Part shown: piece by piece, positions 53,621 to 60,585 of the stretch | Position numbering within the stretch: the first letter of the stretch is position 1 | Layout: each line of letters opens with the position of its first letter | Assembly (NCBI RefSeq): GCF_016612535.1 | Contig: NZ_JAENXS010000004.1 | Coordinates: 1-64,000, forward strand | DNA from: Bradyrhizobium diazoefficiens | GTDB lineage: Bacteria > Pseudomonadota > Alphaproteobacteria > Rhizobiales > Xanthobacteraceae | Direction: 5' to 3' | Length of the DNA: 64,000 bases | Position numbers and translations under genes: made by a program | Notes under the pieces: generated by a model | The model's input: the letters and a program-made list of their open reading frames with translations, nothing else | Database searches by the model: none | What the model was told of the DNA's origin: nothing

Positions 53621-55219
53621 ATGCCAACAGCAGTACAGACTCTTGATATTTCGCCGGTCGGTCGCGTCGAAGGCGACCTCGACGTTCGCGTCAACATCCA
53701 GGATGGCGTCGTCGTGGATGCTTGGACGCAGGCCGAGTTGTTCCGCGGTTTCGAAATCATCCTGCGCGACAAGGATCCTCAAGCCGGTCTCGTGGTCACG
53801 CCTCGCGCCTGCGGCATCTGTGGTGCGTCGCATCTGACATGTGCCGCGTGGGCTCTGGACACGGCCTGGCAGACCGAAGTGCCGCGCAATGCCATCCTAG
53901 CCCGAAATCTTGGCCAGTTGGTCGAGAGCTTGCAGAGCCTGCCGCGCCATCACTACGGGCTCTTCATGATCGATTACACCCACAAGAACTATTCCGGCTC
54001 GAAATACTATGAAGAGGCCGTCAAGCGGTGGGCGCCGTTCACAGGCAGTAACTACGAAATCGGAGTGACGATTTCCGGCAAGCCCGTCGAGATCTATGCC
54101 CTTCTGGGTGGGCAATGGCCGCACTCGAGCTACATGGTGCCAGGGGGCGTGATGTGCGCGCCAACGCTCACCGACGTCACCAGAGCCTGGTCGATCCTCG
54201 AGTATTTCCGTCGCGAATGGATGGAAAAAGTCTGGCTCGGCTGCTCGCTGGAACGCTACGAGCAGATCAAGAGCTACGACGACTTCATGGCGTGGCTGGA
54301 CGAAAAGCCGCAACATGCCAATTCCGACCTCGGCTTGTTCTGGCGCATGAGCATGGACTGCGGGATGGACAAATACGGTCAGGGACACGGCCGTTTCGTG
54401 TCCTGGGGGTACCTGCCGCACGAGGACAAATACCAGAAGCCCACAATCGAGGGGCGGAATGCGGCCGTCATCATGAAGAGCGGCGTCTTTGATGGTCACA
54501 GCGATACGTTCAAGCTGATGGACCAGAAATTTACCCGCGAAGACACCGCTCACGCCTGGTACGATGAGCCGGGCGGCCTTCATCCCTTCGATCGCAAGAC
54601 CGTGCCGACCCAGAAGAACACTGTCGACATGGGTGGGAAGTATTCCTGGTCAACCGCCGTGCGGCACGACGAAAGCGGCCGTCTTGAGGCGGGGCCCCTG
54701 TCGCGCCAGCTGATCGCGGGCGGCAAGCATGGCGAGTCTTGGCAGCACTATGATCCCCTGGTGCTCGACATGTACAAGAAGCTCGGCGGCGCCAGCGTGA
54801 TGTTGAGGCATTTCGCGCGCATGCACGAGGGCATCAAGCTCTACCGTCAGGCCGAGCACGCGCTTCGGGAGTTTCGCCTGAATGACCCCTGGTACATCAA
54901 GCCGAGGGAGCGGGACGGACGGGGTTGGGGAGCCACCGAGGCCATCCGGGGAGCTCTCTGCCACTGGATCGAGGTCAAGGACGGCAAAATCAAGAACTAC
55001 CAGATCATCGCGCCGACGACCTGGAATGTTGGACCGAGAGCAGCCGATGGGACCCGTGGCCCGATGGAGCAGGCGCTGATCGGCTCGCCGATCAAAGATC
55101 CGCGCGATCCCGTCGAGGTCGGCCATGTCTGCCGGTCCTATGACTCTTGCCTCGTCTGCACGGTGCATGCACATGATGCCAAGACGGGTGAGGAACTGGC
55201 GCGCTTTAGAACAGCCTGA
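53621..55219 (+). CDS. hhyL: [NiFe]-hydrogenase large (catalytic) subunit, group 1h-like
   Basis: This 532-aa protein holds the NiFe(CN)2CO site. The L1 motif is RACGICGASH (residues 61-70) and the L2 motif is DSCLVCTVH near the C terminus; both Cys pairs are intact. After CTVH a 16-residue tail (AHDAKTGEELARFRTA) remains, to be removed by the maturation protease at 56107-56589. The large middle insertion typical of group 1h is present (HGRFVSWGYLPHEDKYQ and following). It is 63 bp after the small subunit gene with a ribosome binding site AAGGACG. Substrate H2; high-affinity, oxygen-tolerant uptake is known of the group and inferred here. Confidence 0.95.
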   Translation: MPTAVQTLDISPVGRVEGDLDVRVNIQDGVVVDAWTQAELFRGFEIILRDKDPQAGLVVTPRACGICGASHLTCAAWALDTAWQTEVPRNAILARNLGQLVESLQSLPRHHYGLFMIDYTHKNYSGSKYYEEAVKRWAPFTGSNYEIGVTISGKPVEIYALLGGQWPHSSYMVPGGVMCAPTLTDVTRAWSILEYFRREWMEKVWLGCSLERYEQIKSYDDFMAWLDEKPQHANSDLGLFWRMSMDCGMDKYGQGHGRFVSWGYLPHEDKYQKPTIEGRNAAVIMKSGVFDGHSDTFKLMDQKFTREDTAHAWYDEPGGLHPFDRKTVPTQKNTVDMGGKYSWSTAVRHDESGRLEAGPLSRQLIAGGKHGESWQHYDPLVLDMYKKLGGASVMLRHFARMHEGIKLYRQAEHALREFRLNDPWYIKPRERDGRGWGATEAIRGALCHWIEVKDGKIKNYQIIAPTTWNVGPRAADGTRGPMEQALIGSPIKDPRDPVEVGHVCRSYDSCLVCTVHAHDAKTGEELARFRTA

Positions 55220-55317
55220 GATACTCGCTGAGTGCTCAATTGCGTCAATGGACTTCGTTCGGTCGAACCCGGCCGAACGGAGAAGGGTGAACCATTACGT
55301 CGAAAGGCGGGTCGCAC

Positions 55318-55629
55318 ATGGCGTCCGAGAACGGGGCTGTCCTCAAATCTATCGCGGATATGCTCGCAAACGGGCTCAAAACCGAGGTTGAGCCGTTTCC
55401 CGAGACCGACAAGGAGTTCGCGGAGATCCTGCTGCAGCTGCGCCAGCTCGATCCGAAGGATCTTGAGTCCAAGCTGGTGATCGGTGGTTTCCTCGATCAT
55501 CCCTATGGGCCGGACAGGCAGCGCTGTTTGGAATGCATGTACTACCTCGTGCATCGCAGATGGTGCGACTTGCCCGAGCTCTCAGTGCCGGTCGATCCGG
55601 ACTGGTGGTGCCGATTGTGGCGTATCTGA
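55318..55629 (+). CDS. Four-Cys small protein A of the hydrogenase cluster
   Basis: This 103-aa protein ends with CLECMYYLVHRRWCDLPELSVPVDPDWWCRLWRI. The four cysteines (CxxC, then C after 8 and another after about 13 residues) are arranged as metal or Fe-S ligands. The N-terminal half is helical (KSIADMLANGLKTEVEPFPETDKEFAEI). The following gene is a paralogue. Such proteins are found in group 1h clusters (recalled). Likely an electron-transfer or scaffold protein; no activity is proven. Confidence 0.7.
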   Translation: MASENGAVLKSIADMLANGLKTEVEPFPETDKEFAEILLQLRQLDPKDLESKLVIGGFLDHPYGPDRQRCLECMYYLVHRRWCDLPELSVPVDPDWWCRLWRI

Positions 55630-55656
55630 ATTGAACCTTCGAAAGGCGAGCGCCCG

Positions 55657-55974
55657 ATGACCGCCGGCTCGGATCAAGAGTTGCGCAGCCAGATTGTGAC
55701 CCTGCTCAATTCCGGCCTTGCGACTGATGTTTTTCCGCGGGCCGACACCCATGAGGACGTCCAGGAGTTCGTGAACGAGCTTCGTGCGGCCGGAAATGAT
55801 TTGAAATCAAAACTTCGGCTCGCAGGCTTTACGCTATATCCCGTCGACCATGGCGGCATCGAACAGCTTTGTGAAACCTGCATGTACTACAAGGTCCACC
55901 GCCGTTATTGCGAGCTGCCGGAGCTGAACGTGCCGGTCGAGCCGGACTGGTCCTGCAGGCTTTGGCGGATCTAA
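55657..55974 (+). CDS. Four-Cys small protein B, paralogue of the preceding gene
   Basis: This 105-aa protein starts 27 bp after the first copy. It shares CxxCMYYxVHRRxC, LPELxVPVxPDW and CRLWRI with it and the same helical N terminus, so the pair arose by tandem duplication. Differences in the N-terminal halves suggest divergent partners. The Cys pattern C-E-T-C, C-E-L-P and S-C-R-L fits a bound cluster or zinc. Confidence 0.72.
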   Translation: MTAGSDQELRSQIVTLLNSGLATDVFPRADTHEDVQEFVNELRAAGNDLKSKLRLAGFTLYPVDHGGIEQLCETCMYYKVHRRYCELPELNVPVEPDWSCRLWRI

Positions 55975-56106
55975 TCTTGTTGCATCGAGCCTACGGGCTC
56001 GAGCGACCGAAGCTGCGGCCTCCACGCGAGGCCATCAGGCCTGTTTCGGCGCTGACCCGGGCAGTGCTAGCGTCAGTCTGCAATGGGCTTTTGGAAGAGC
56101 TGCGCC

Positions 56107-56589
56107 ATGATTACCGTCGTCGCCTGCGGAAATGCAAATCGCTCGGACGATGGGGTGGGGCTTACCGTTCTCCAATTGCTCAAGAGCCGAGATCTCGCTC
56201 GAGACCCGCTCGTGCGCCTGCTCGATGCCGGAACGGATGGCATGGCGGCGATGTTTGCGGCTCGCGGATGTCGGACGCTGATCGTCATCGATGCGTGCCA
56301 GTCCGGATCGGAGCCTGGTGCGATCTTCGAGGTGCCGGGAAGCGAGCTGACGCAACGTTACGCCCCAAGCCTCAATCTTCACGATTTTCGCTGGGATCAT
56401 GCGCTGTATGCCGGAAAAGCGATCTTTCGCGACGCGTTTCCTGACGATGTCGTGGTTTTTCTGATCGAGGCGCAATGCCTCGATCTCGGACTCGCGATCT
56501 CCGAACCGGTCACCGCCGCGGCGTCGAAAGTCGCCGATCGCATCGAGGAGCTTGTCCTAGCCCGATTGTCGAAAGCCTCGAGCAGCTGA
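56107..56589 (+). CDS. Hydrogenase maturation endopeptidase (HyaD/HupD family)
   Basis: ATG 56107 gives 160 aa (MITVVACGNANRSDDGVG), the typical opening of this family. An upstream ATG at 56083 would add eight non-conserved residues. The conserved Ni-binding acidic residues lie in NANRSDDGVG and in LLDAGTDG, and a His in HDFRWDHALY. The enzyme cleaves the 16-residue tail of the large subunit once nickel is inserted. The stop overlaps the next start (TGATG). Confidence 0.88.
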   Translation: MITVVACGNANRSDDGVGLTVLQLLKSRDLARDPLVRLLDAGTDGMAAMFAARGCRTLIVIDACQSGSEPGAIFEVPGSELTQRYAPSLNLHDFRWDHALYAGKAIFRDAFPDDVVVFLIEAQCLDLGLAISEPVTAAASKVADRIEELVLARLSKASSS

Positions 56590-56897
56590 TGCCATGCACG
56601 ATCACCATCCAAGACGGCGCCCTGTATCTCTCGCGTGACGTCTACACACGCTTCTTCGATCATCTCGAGTCCGTCATCCTGCTGCGACGGGGGGATGATC
56701 TTTGCGTTCTTCCGGTTCGGCAAACGGCCGCCGGAGGATACCTGCTCAAGGTGCGAAACAGAGCCGGCGATCGCGTGATCCATGCCCCGGACTTCTTCCG
56801 GCAGAACGGCTTTCCCGCGCATTCGCGGACGGAGTTTACAGCTGAATGGTCGAGCACGGACGGCGCGCTCATTGTTGCGCGCGCGTTTACACTGTAA
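56589..56897 (+). CDS. Hypothetical protein of the hydrogenase cluster
   Basis: ATG 56589 overlaps the protease stop (TGATG), giving 102 aa (MPCTITIQDGALYLSRDVYTRFFDHL). The rest is beta-rich (SVILLRRGDDLCVLPVRQTAAGGYLLKVRN ... VIHAPDFFRQNGF). No signal, membrane helix or known motif. The coupling argues that it is part of the hydrogenase operon. Its last codons overlap an operator-like array. Confidence 0.6.
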   Translation: MPCTITIQDGALYLSRDVYTRFFDHLESVILLRRGDDLCVLPVRQTAAGGYLLKVRNRAGDRVIHAPDFFRQNGFPAHSRTEFTAEWSSTDGALIVARAFTL

Positions 56898-56909
56898 ACT
56901 AAGTTTACA
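56885..56909. promoter_or_regulatory. Alternating GTTTAC/GTAAAC half-site array
   Basis: GTTTAC-ACT-GTAAAC-TAA-GTTTAC places three half-sites in alternating orientation, each 9 bp from the next. The right pair makes the perfect 17-bp palindrome TGTAAACTAAGTTTACA (56893-56909). It lies about 45 bp before the FixK-type box and about 105 bp before the TPR gene start. A dimeric regulator could bind two overlapping sites. No regulator is assigned. Confidence 0.55.
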
Positions 56910-56952
56910 TTTCGTATAACGAGTAGACAATCCCTAAACTTCGCTGCTACAG

Positions 56953-56966
56953 TTGATCCACATCAA
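56953..56966 (+). promoter_or_regulatory. FixK/FNR-type binding site
   Basis: TTGATCCACATCAA is a perfect TTGAT-N4-ATCAA box, the consensus shared by FNR and rhizobial FixK. It lies 47 bp before the GTG start at 57013. The overlapping TTG would otherwise be read as a start codon; the box explains why the open frame begins there. It makes an oxygen-responsive internal promoter for the TPR-hyp half of the cluster likely. Confidence 0.75.
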
Positions 56967-57012
56967 TGACGCGTCGCCATTTCAAGCGACGCGCGAGTCC
57001 GGAGGGGATGCT

Positions 57013-58020
57013 GTGGCTGCAGGTCTGACAAGCGACCAGGTACGTGCAGCCTTGCAAGCTGCGGACAGCGACGATGCCACGCCGGCTGAGCGTGCCGAGA
57101 TGCTGATGGAAATCGCGATGGGGCTGCAGACGCGCCCCAAATCGCCGTCCGAGATCCGCTCCGCGATCGAACTCTACGACAAGGCTCTGACGATTTGTCC
57201 GCAGGACATGCGCTTGCTGCGCGCTCGCATTCTCGCGCGGAAGGCAACTGCTTTGCAGGCCATCCCTGAGCAAGGGACAGAAGCTCTCGAGAGCGCGCGG
57301 GCTATCTTCGAAGACATCATTCCCGTGCTCACTGAGCTTGGCCTCACTGAGGAAGTCGCCGAAGCGGAGATGAATCTCGGGCTCTGCGTCCAGAGCCTCG
57401 CTGGCGTTGGACGTGCGCGGATCTCGGACGCGATTGCTGCCTATCAGCGCGCGCTTCGCACCTTCACGCGCGCCAATCACCCCAAGGAATACGCCATTCT
57501 GCAGAACAATCTTGCAACCGCCTTTCTGTCGATGCCGATGACCGATGAGCGCGGCAAGATGCGAGAGGCCTTGGCGGTGCAGGCTTTCGAGGAGGCCCTC
57601 AAGGTCGTCAGCCTGGTCGATGATCCCATCGAATACGCGATGTTGCAGAACAATCTTGGCAATGCACTGCAATACGTCTCGTCCAGTCACGTGCTCGAAA
57701 ACAATCTCCGCGCGGTCGAGGCTTATGACGAAGCACTCAAGGTCCGCACGCGCGAGACCATGCCGCTCGAATACGCCAACACCATCTCAAACAAGGCGAA
57801 TTGCCTTTGGAATCTGCCAGGCCATCCGGAGAGCTCGGAGGTCGGTAACGGCATGAATCTCTCAACCGCGCTCATCTACTACAAGGAGGCGCGCGAGATC
57901 TTTGCCGAGCACAGAGACATGGAGAGGGTGCGCATCATCGGTGAAGCGATGATGCGGATCGAGCACGAGCTGATGGAGTTGGGCGCATCGCTGGACCGCG
58001 CCTCTTCCTTGCAATCCTAA
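57013..58020 (+). CDS. TPR-repeat protein of the hydrogenase cluster
   Basis: GTG 57013 has GGAGGGG 5 bp upstream and gives 335 aa (VAAGLTSDQVRAALQAADS). The frame extends upstream to TTG 56953, but that is the FixK box. Several tetratricopeptide-like helical hairpins are visible (EIRSAIELYDKALTICPQDMRLL, ISDAIAAYQRALRTFTRANHPKEYAILQNNLA, VEAYDEALKVRTRETMPLEYANTISN). TPR proteins act as scaffolds, and one is usual in group 1h hydrogenase clusters (recalled). It probably helps assembly or docking. Confidence 0.82.
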   Translation: MAAGLTSDQVRAALQAADSDDATPAERAEMLMEIAMGLQTRPKSPSEIRSAIELYDKALTICPQDMRLLRARILARKATALQAIPEQGTEALESARAIFEDIIPVLTELGLTEEVAEAEMNLGLCVQSLAGVGRARISDAIAAYQRALRTFTRANHPKEYAILQNNLATAFLSMPMTDERGKMREALAVQAFEEALKVVSLVDDPIEYAMLQNNLGNALQYVSSSHVLENNLRAVEAYDEALKVRTRETMPLEYANTISNKANCLWNLPGHPESSEVGNGMNLSTALIYYKEAREIFAEHRDMERVRIIGEAMMRIEHELMELGASLDRASSLQS

Positions 58021-58045
58021 CTTTCAACGACAGGAGTCTTCTGGA

Positions 58046-58255
58046 ATGGCCGAATCATTGTCACCAGCGATCTTTGCCCTGAGCCTCTGCCTGGGTGTGG
58101 TCGCCTCCGTTGCGGGCGGTATCGTTGGCGGCGTCGTCGTCGGCGGAAAAGTGCTCGGAAAGGAACTGGCCGCCCTGCTTGGCGGATTTTATGGGCCGCT
58201 GGCCGGGATCGCCGGGGTCCTGCTTGGTCTTGTCATTCTCGCGATCATCGGTTGA
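58046..58255 (+). CDS. Small glycine-rich membrane protein
   Basis: This 69-aa protein has two or three hydrophobic stretches with Gly zippers (SLCLGVVASVAGGIVGGVVVGGKVLG, GFYGPLAGIAGVLLGLVILAIIG). AUG 58046 follows CGACAGGAGTC. It lies between the TPR and second small membrane protein genes. Probably an inner-membrane subunit or anchor of the hydrogenase complex; no function is shown. Confidence 0.65.
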   Translation: MAESLSPAIFALSLCLGVVASVAGGIVGGVVVGGKVLGKELAALLGGFYGPLAGIAGVLLGLVILAIIG

Positions 58256-58265
58256 GGAGACGGAC

Positions 58266-58490
58266 ATGTGGGCAATGGCGCAGAACTCCATCTTCTTGTT
58301 CTTTCGCGGAAAGCTTTTTGCCGACCCGGCCAAGGTTTACCGGCAAATCGCGATTGGCGTGGCCATAACAGCGATCCTGCTCGTTGCGCTCGCCGCGATA
58401 GGCGCTCCGGCCTGGATCGCGTCGCCCTTTGCTGCGGCAATCGGCGGCGGCTTGCAACCCTATCTGTTCCGCAATTTGCGTTTTCGTTGA
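58266..58490 (+). CDS. Second small membrane protein of the hydrogenase cluster
   Basis: ATG 58266 (10 bp after the previous stop) gives 74 aa. One long hydrophobic region, about residues 24-62 (YRQIAIGVAITAILLVALAAIGAPAWIASPFAAAIGGG), may form two helices. The start region (NSIFLFFRGKLFADPAKV) is amphipathic. The open frame begins upstream but inside the previous gene. Role unknown. Confidence 0.6.
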   Translation: MWAMAQNSIFLFFRGKLFADPAKVYRQIAIGVAITAILLVALAAIGAPAWIASPFAAAIGGGLQPYLFRNLRFR

Positions 58491-58516
58491 GGAGGCGCGT
58501 TTCCCGCGAGTTTGGC

Positions 58517-59380
58517 ATGAACGATCTGACACCCACAGCGCGAAACGATCTCGCCGGCTTTGTCGGCGATATCGAGCGCTTGGAGTCCATCGTTGCGAAT
58601 TGGGATGAAACGCCGCGATCTGTCGTGGGCGCCTACAAGCTCGCGATCGAGGCGCTCAATGCCGAAGCGTTTCGACGCCTGATACGCGCCCTGAAGACTG
58701 ACCCGGCTGCGCTCGCAGCAATGCAAGCCGCCGCCAAGGACGAAGTCGTTTATGCCGTGCTGCGGCGGTACGAGCTCTTGAAGCCGAGCCTGAACGAGCG
58801 CGTCGAGCAGGCGCTGGATAGTGTCCGGCCGATGCTTAAATCGCACGGTGGTGACGTGGAGCTGGTCGGCGTGCGCCCGCCAAGCGTCGAGGTCCGCTTC
58901 AAGGGCGCCTGCGATAGCTGTCCTGCGTCCACTCTGACGTTTCATGCCGGCGTGAAGAAGGCGCTTCAGGATGGCTGCCCGGAGATCACCGAGGTCATTC
59001 AAGTCAAGCGAATGGCCGGCGGTTCGGAGAATGGCGTCCGGTTCGTCAGCCCCTTTGCGCTGAACGCAGAAGGCAACTGGAATCCGGTCGGGATTTTGTC
59101 AGACTTTGCCGACGGTGCCATCCATGCAATCGAAGTGGGCGGACAAAAAGTCATTCTGTCGCGCAACGGCGCATCGATCACCTGTTTCCAGAACGCCTGC
59201 GCGCATCTGGGGTTTCCGATCCATGATGGCGAGGTGGCAAACGGCATCATCACCTGCCCGCATCATGGTTTCCAATACGATCTTGCCAGTGGCGAATGCC
59301 TCACCGCGCCCGAGGTGCAACTCCAGCCGCACGCCGTGAGGATTGTCGGATCAAAGGTCGAGATAAGGATTTCAGCGTAG
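58517..59380 (+). CDS. NifU-C-like plus Rieske ferredoxin fusion protein
   Basis: From ATG 58517 the product is 287 aa. A helical N terminus precedes a NifU-C-like domain (about 95-170; RPMLKSHGGDVELVGVRPPSVEVRFKGACDSCPAST, with CxxC). A Rieske domain (about 185-285) follows with ligand pairs ACAHLG and CPHHGFQYD, so it can bind a [2Fe-2S] cluster with two Cys and two His. The fusion suggests delivery of Fe-S clusters or electron transfer to or from the hydrogenase. The order TPR, membrane proteins, NifU-Rieske, NHL is as in group 1h loci (recalled). It starts 26 bp after the previous gene. Confidence 0.85.
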   Translation: MNDLTPTARNDLAGFVGDIERLESIVANWDETPRSVVGAYKLAIEALNAEAFRRLIRALKTDPAALAAMQAAAKDEVVYAVLRRYELLKPSLNERVEQALDSVRPMLKSHGGDVELVGVRPPSVEVRFKGACDSCPASTLTFHAGVKKALQDGCPEITEVIQVKRMAGGSENGVRFVSPFALNAEGNWNPVGILSDFADGAIHAIEVGGQKVILSRNGASITCFQNACAHLGFPIHDGEVANGIITCPHHGFQYDLASGECLTAPEVQLQPHAVRIVGSKVEIRISA

Positions 59381-59382
59381 CC

Positions 59383-60585
59383 ATGGTCACGTCCGCCGCA
59401 ATCGTTAGTCTGACCCGGCAACGCCTGCATGCGCGCGACAATCATGTGCCGCGCCGGTTCATGTCGGCGAGCGGTGCTCGCGTGATCCTGGGCGGGGAAG
59501 TGACCTCGGACGGGCTCGTGCAATCGATCGTGCCGTCGGCCCGCACGTTGTTCGGCCCCCGCGGGGTCTGCCTTGCCGGCGCCAATGGACCATTATTCGT
59601 TTGCGACACTGGCCACCACCGTCTCTTGATCTGGAGCCGGTTGCCGTCCGAGGACCAAGTTCCCGCTGACCTCCTGATCGGCCAGGCCGACTTCTCGCGC
59701 GAAGGGCGGAATGCGAAGAGTGACATTGGCCCGGCGACGTTCAACGTGCCGACCGGGGTTGCCGCGGCGGACGGCGTGCTGGCGGTCGCCGATGCCTGGA
59801 ATCACCGGATCCTGATCTGGTACGGCTACCCCCTCAGGTCAAACCAGCCGGCTGATGTGGTTCTCGGTCAGGCGGACTTCACGGGCGGCCTTGCCAATCG
59901 CGGCAACTCCGCGCCGTACGACAATACGTTGAACTGGTGCTATGGCGTCGCAATCGCTAATGGCAAGCTGATCGTCTGCGACACGGGCAATCGCCGTGTC
60001 CTGGTGTGGAACGAGCTTCCCAAGGCCAATGGCACGCCGGCCGATCTGGTGCTCGGCCAGAAAGACTTCACGACGCGCGACGACAATGCCGGCGCCAGCG
60101 CCAGTGCATTGGGGATGCGATGGCCACACGGCATCGCTTGTCCGAAAGGCGCGCTAGTCATCTCGGACGCCGGCAACAATCGCGTGATGGTGTGGCGGTG
60201 CTTTCCGTCCGTTTGCGGGACACCCAGTGATTTCGTGCTCGGTCAGGATGACTTTGCTCGAGTCGATCACAATCGGACCGCTTACGATCCGTCCTCCAGC
60301 GCCATGAGCATGCCCTATGGGCTCGCCGTCTGGGACGATCAGCTTGTGGTCTGCGATACCGCGAACTCTCGGTTGCTTGGCTTTGAGCTCGATGAACTTT
60401 CGATGGATGCGCCCGCAACTGGGCTGGCGGCCCAGCATGGGTTCGCTGACAAGGGCGATAATCGCTGGTGCGCCGCCTCTCGCGACAGCCTGTGCTGGCC
60501 CTATGACGCGTCACCCTCCAGTCAAACTCTTGCGATCGCCGATACCGGCAACAACCGAATTCTACTCTGGGAGATGGCGCCGTGA
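59383..60585 (+). CDS. NHL-repeat beta-propeller protein of the hydrogenase cluster
   Basis: ATG 59383 (2 bp after the NifU-Rieske stop) gives 400 aa. Six NHL-type repeats are visible, each with a pattern like GPLFVCDTGHHRLLIWSRLP, GVLAVADAWNHRILIWYG and LVVCDTANSRLLGFEL, with DTGNxR-type loops. There is no signal peptide. NHL propellers of this type are hallmark genes of group 1h clusters (recalled) and probably bind another cluster protein. The TGA overlaps the hypF GTG. Confidence 0.82.
   Translation: MVTSAAIVSLTRQRLHARDNHVPRRFMSASGARVILGGEVTSDGLVQSIVPSARTLFGPRGVCLAGANGPLFVCDTGHHRLLIWSRLPSEDQVPADLLIGQADFSREGRNAKSDIGPATFNVPTGVAAADGVLAVADAWNHRILIWYGYPLRSNQPADVVLGQADFTGGLANRGNSAPYDNTLNWCYGVAIANGKLIVCDTGNRRVLVWNELPKANGTPADLVLGQKDFTTRDDNAGASASALGMRWPHGIACPKGALVISDAGNNRVMVWRCFPSVCGTPSDFVLGQDDFARVDHNRTAYDPSSSAMSMPYGLAVWDDQLVVCDTANSRLLGFELDELSMDAPATGLAAQHGFADKGDNRWCAASRDSLCWPYDASPSSQTLAIADTGNNRILLWEMAP

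Noticed and set aside
56953..57012. TTG at 56953 as the start of the TPR protein
   Set aside because: The TTG is part of a perfect FixK/FNR-type box, and a GTG at 57013 has a GGAGGGG ribosome binding site at the right distance.
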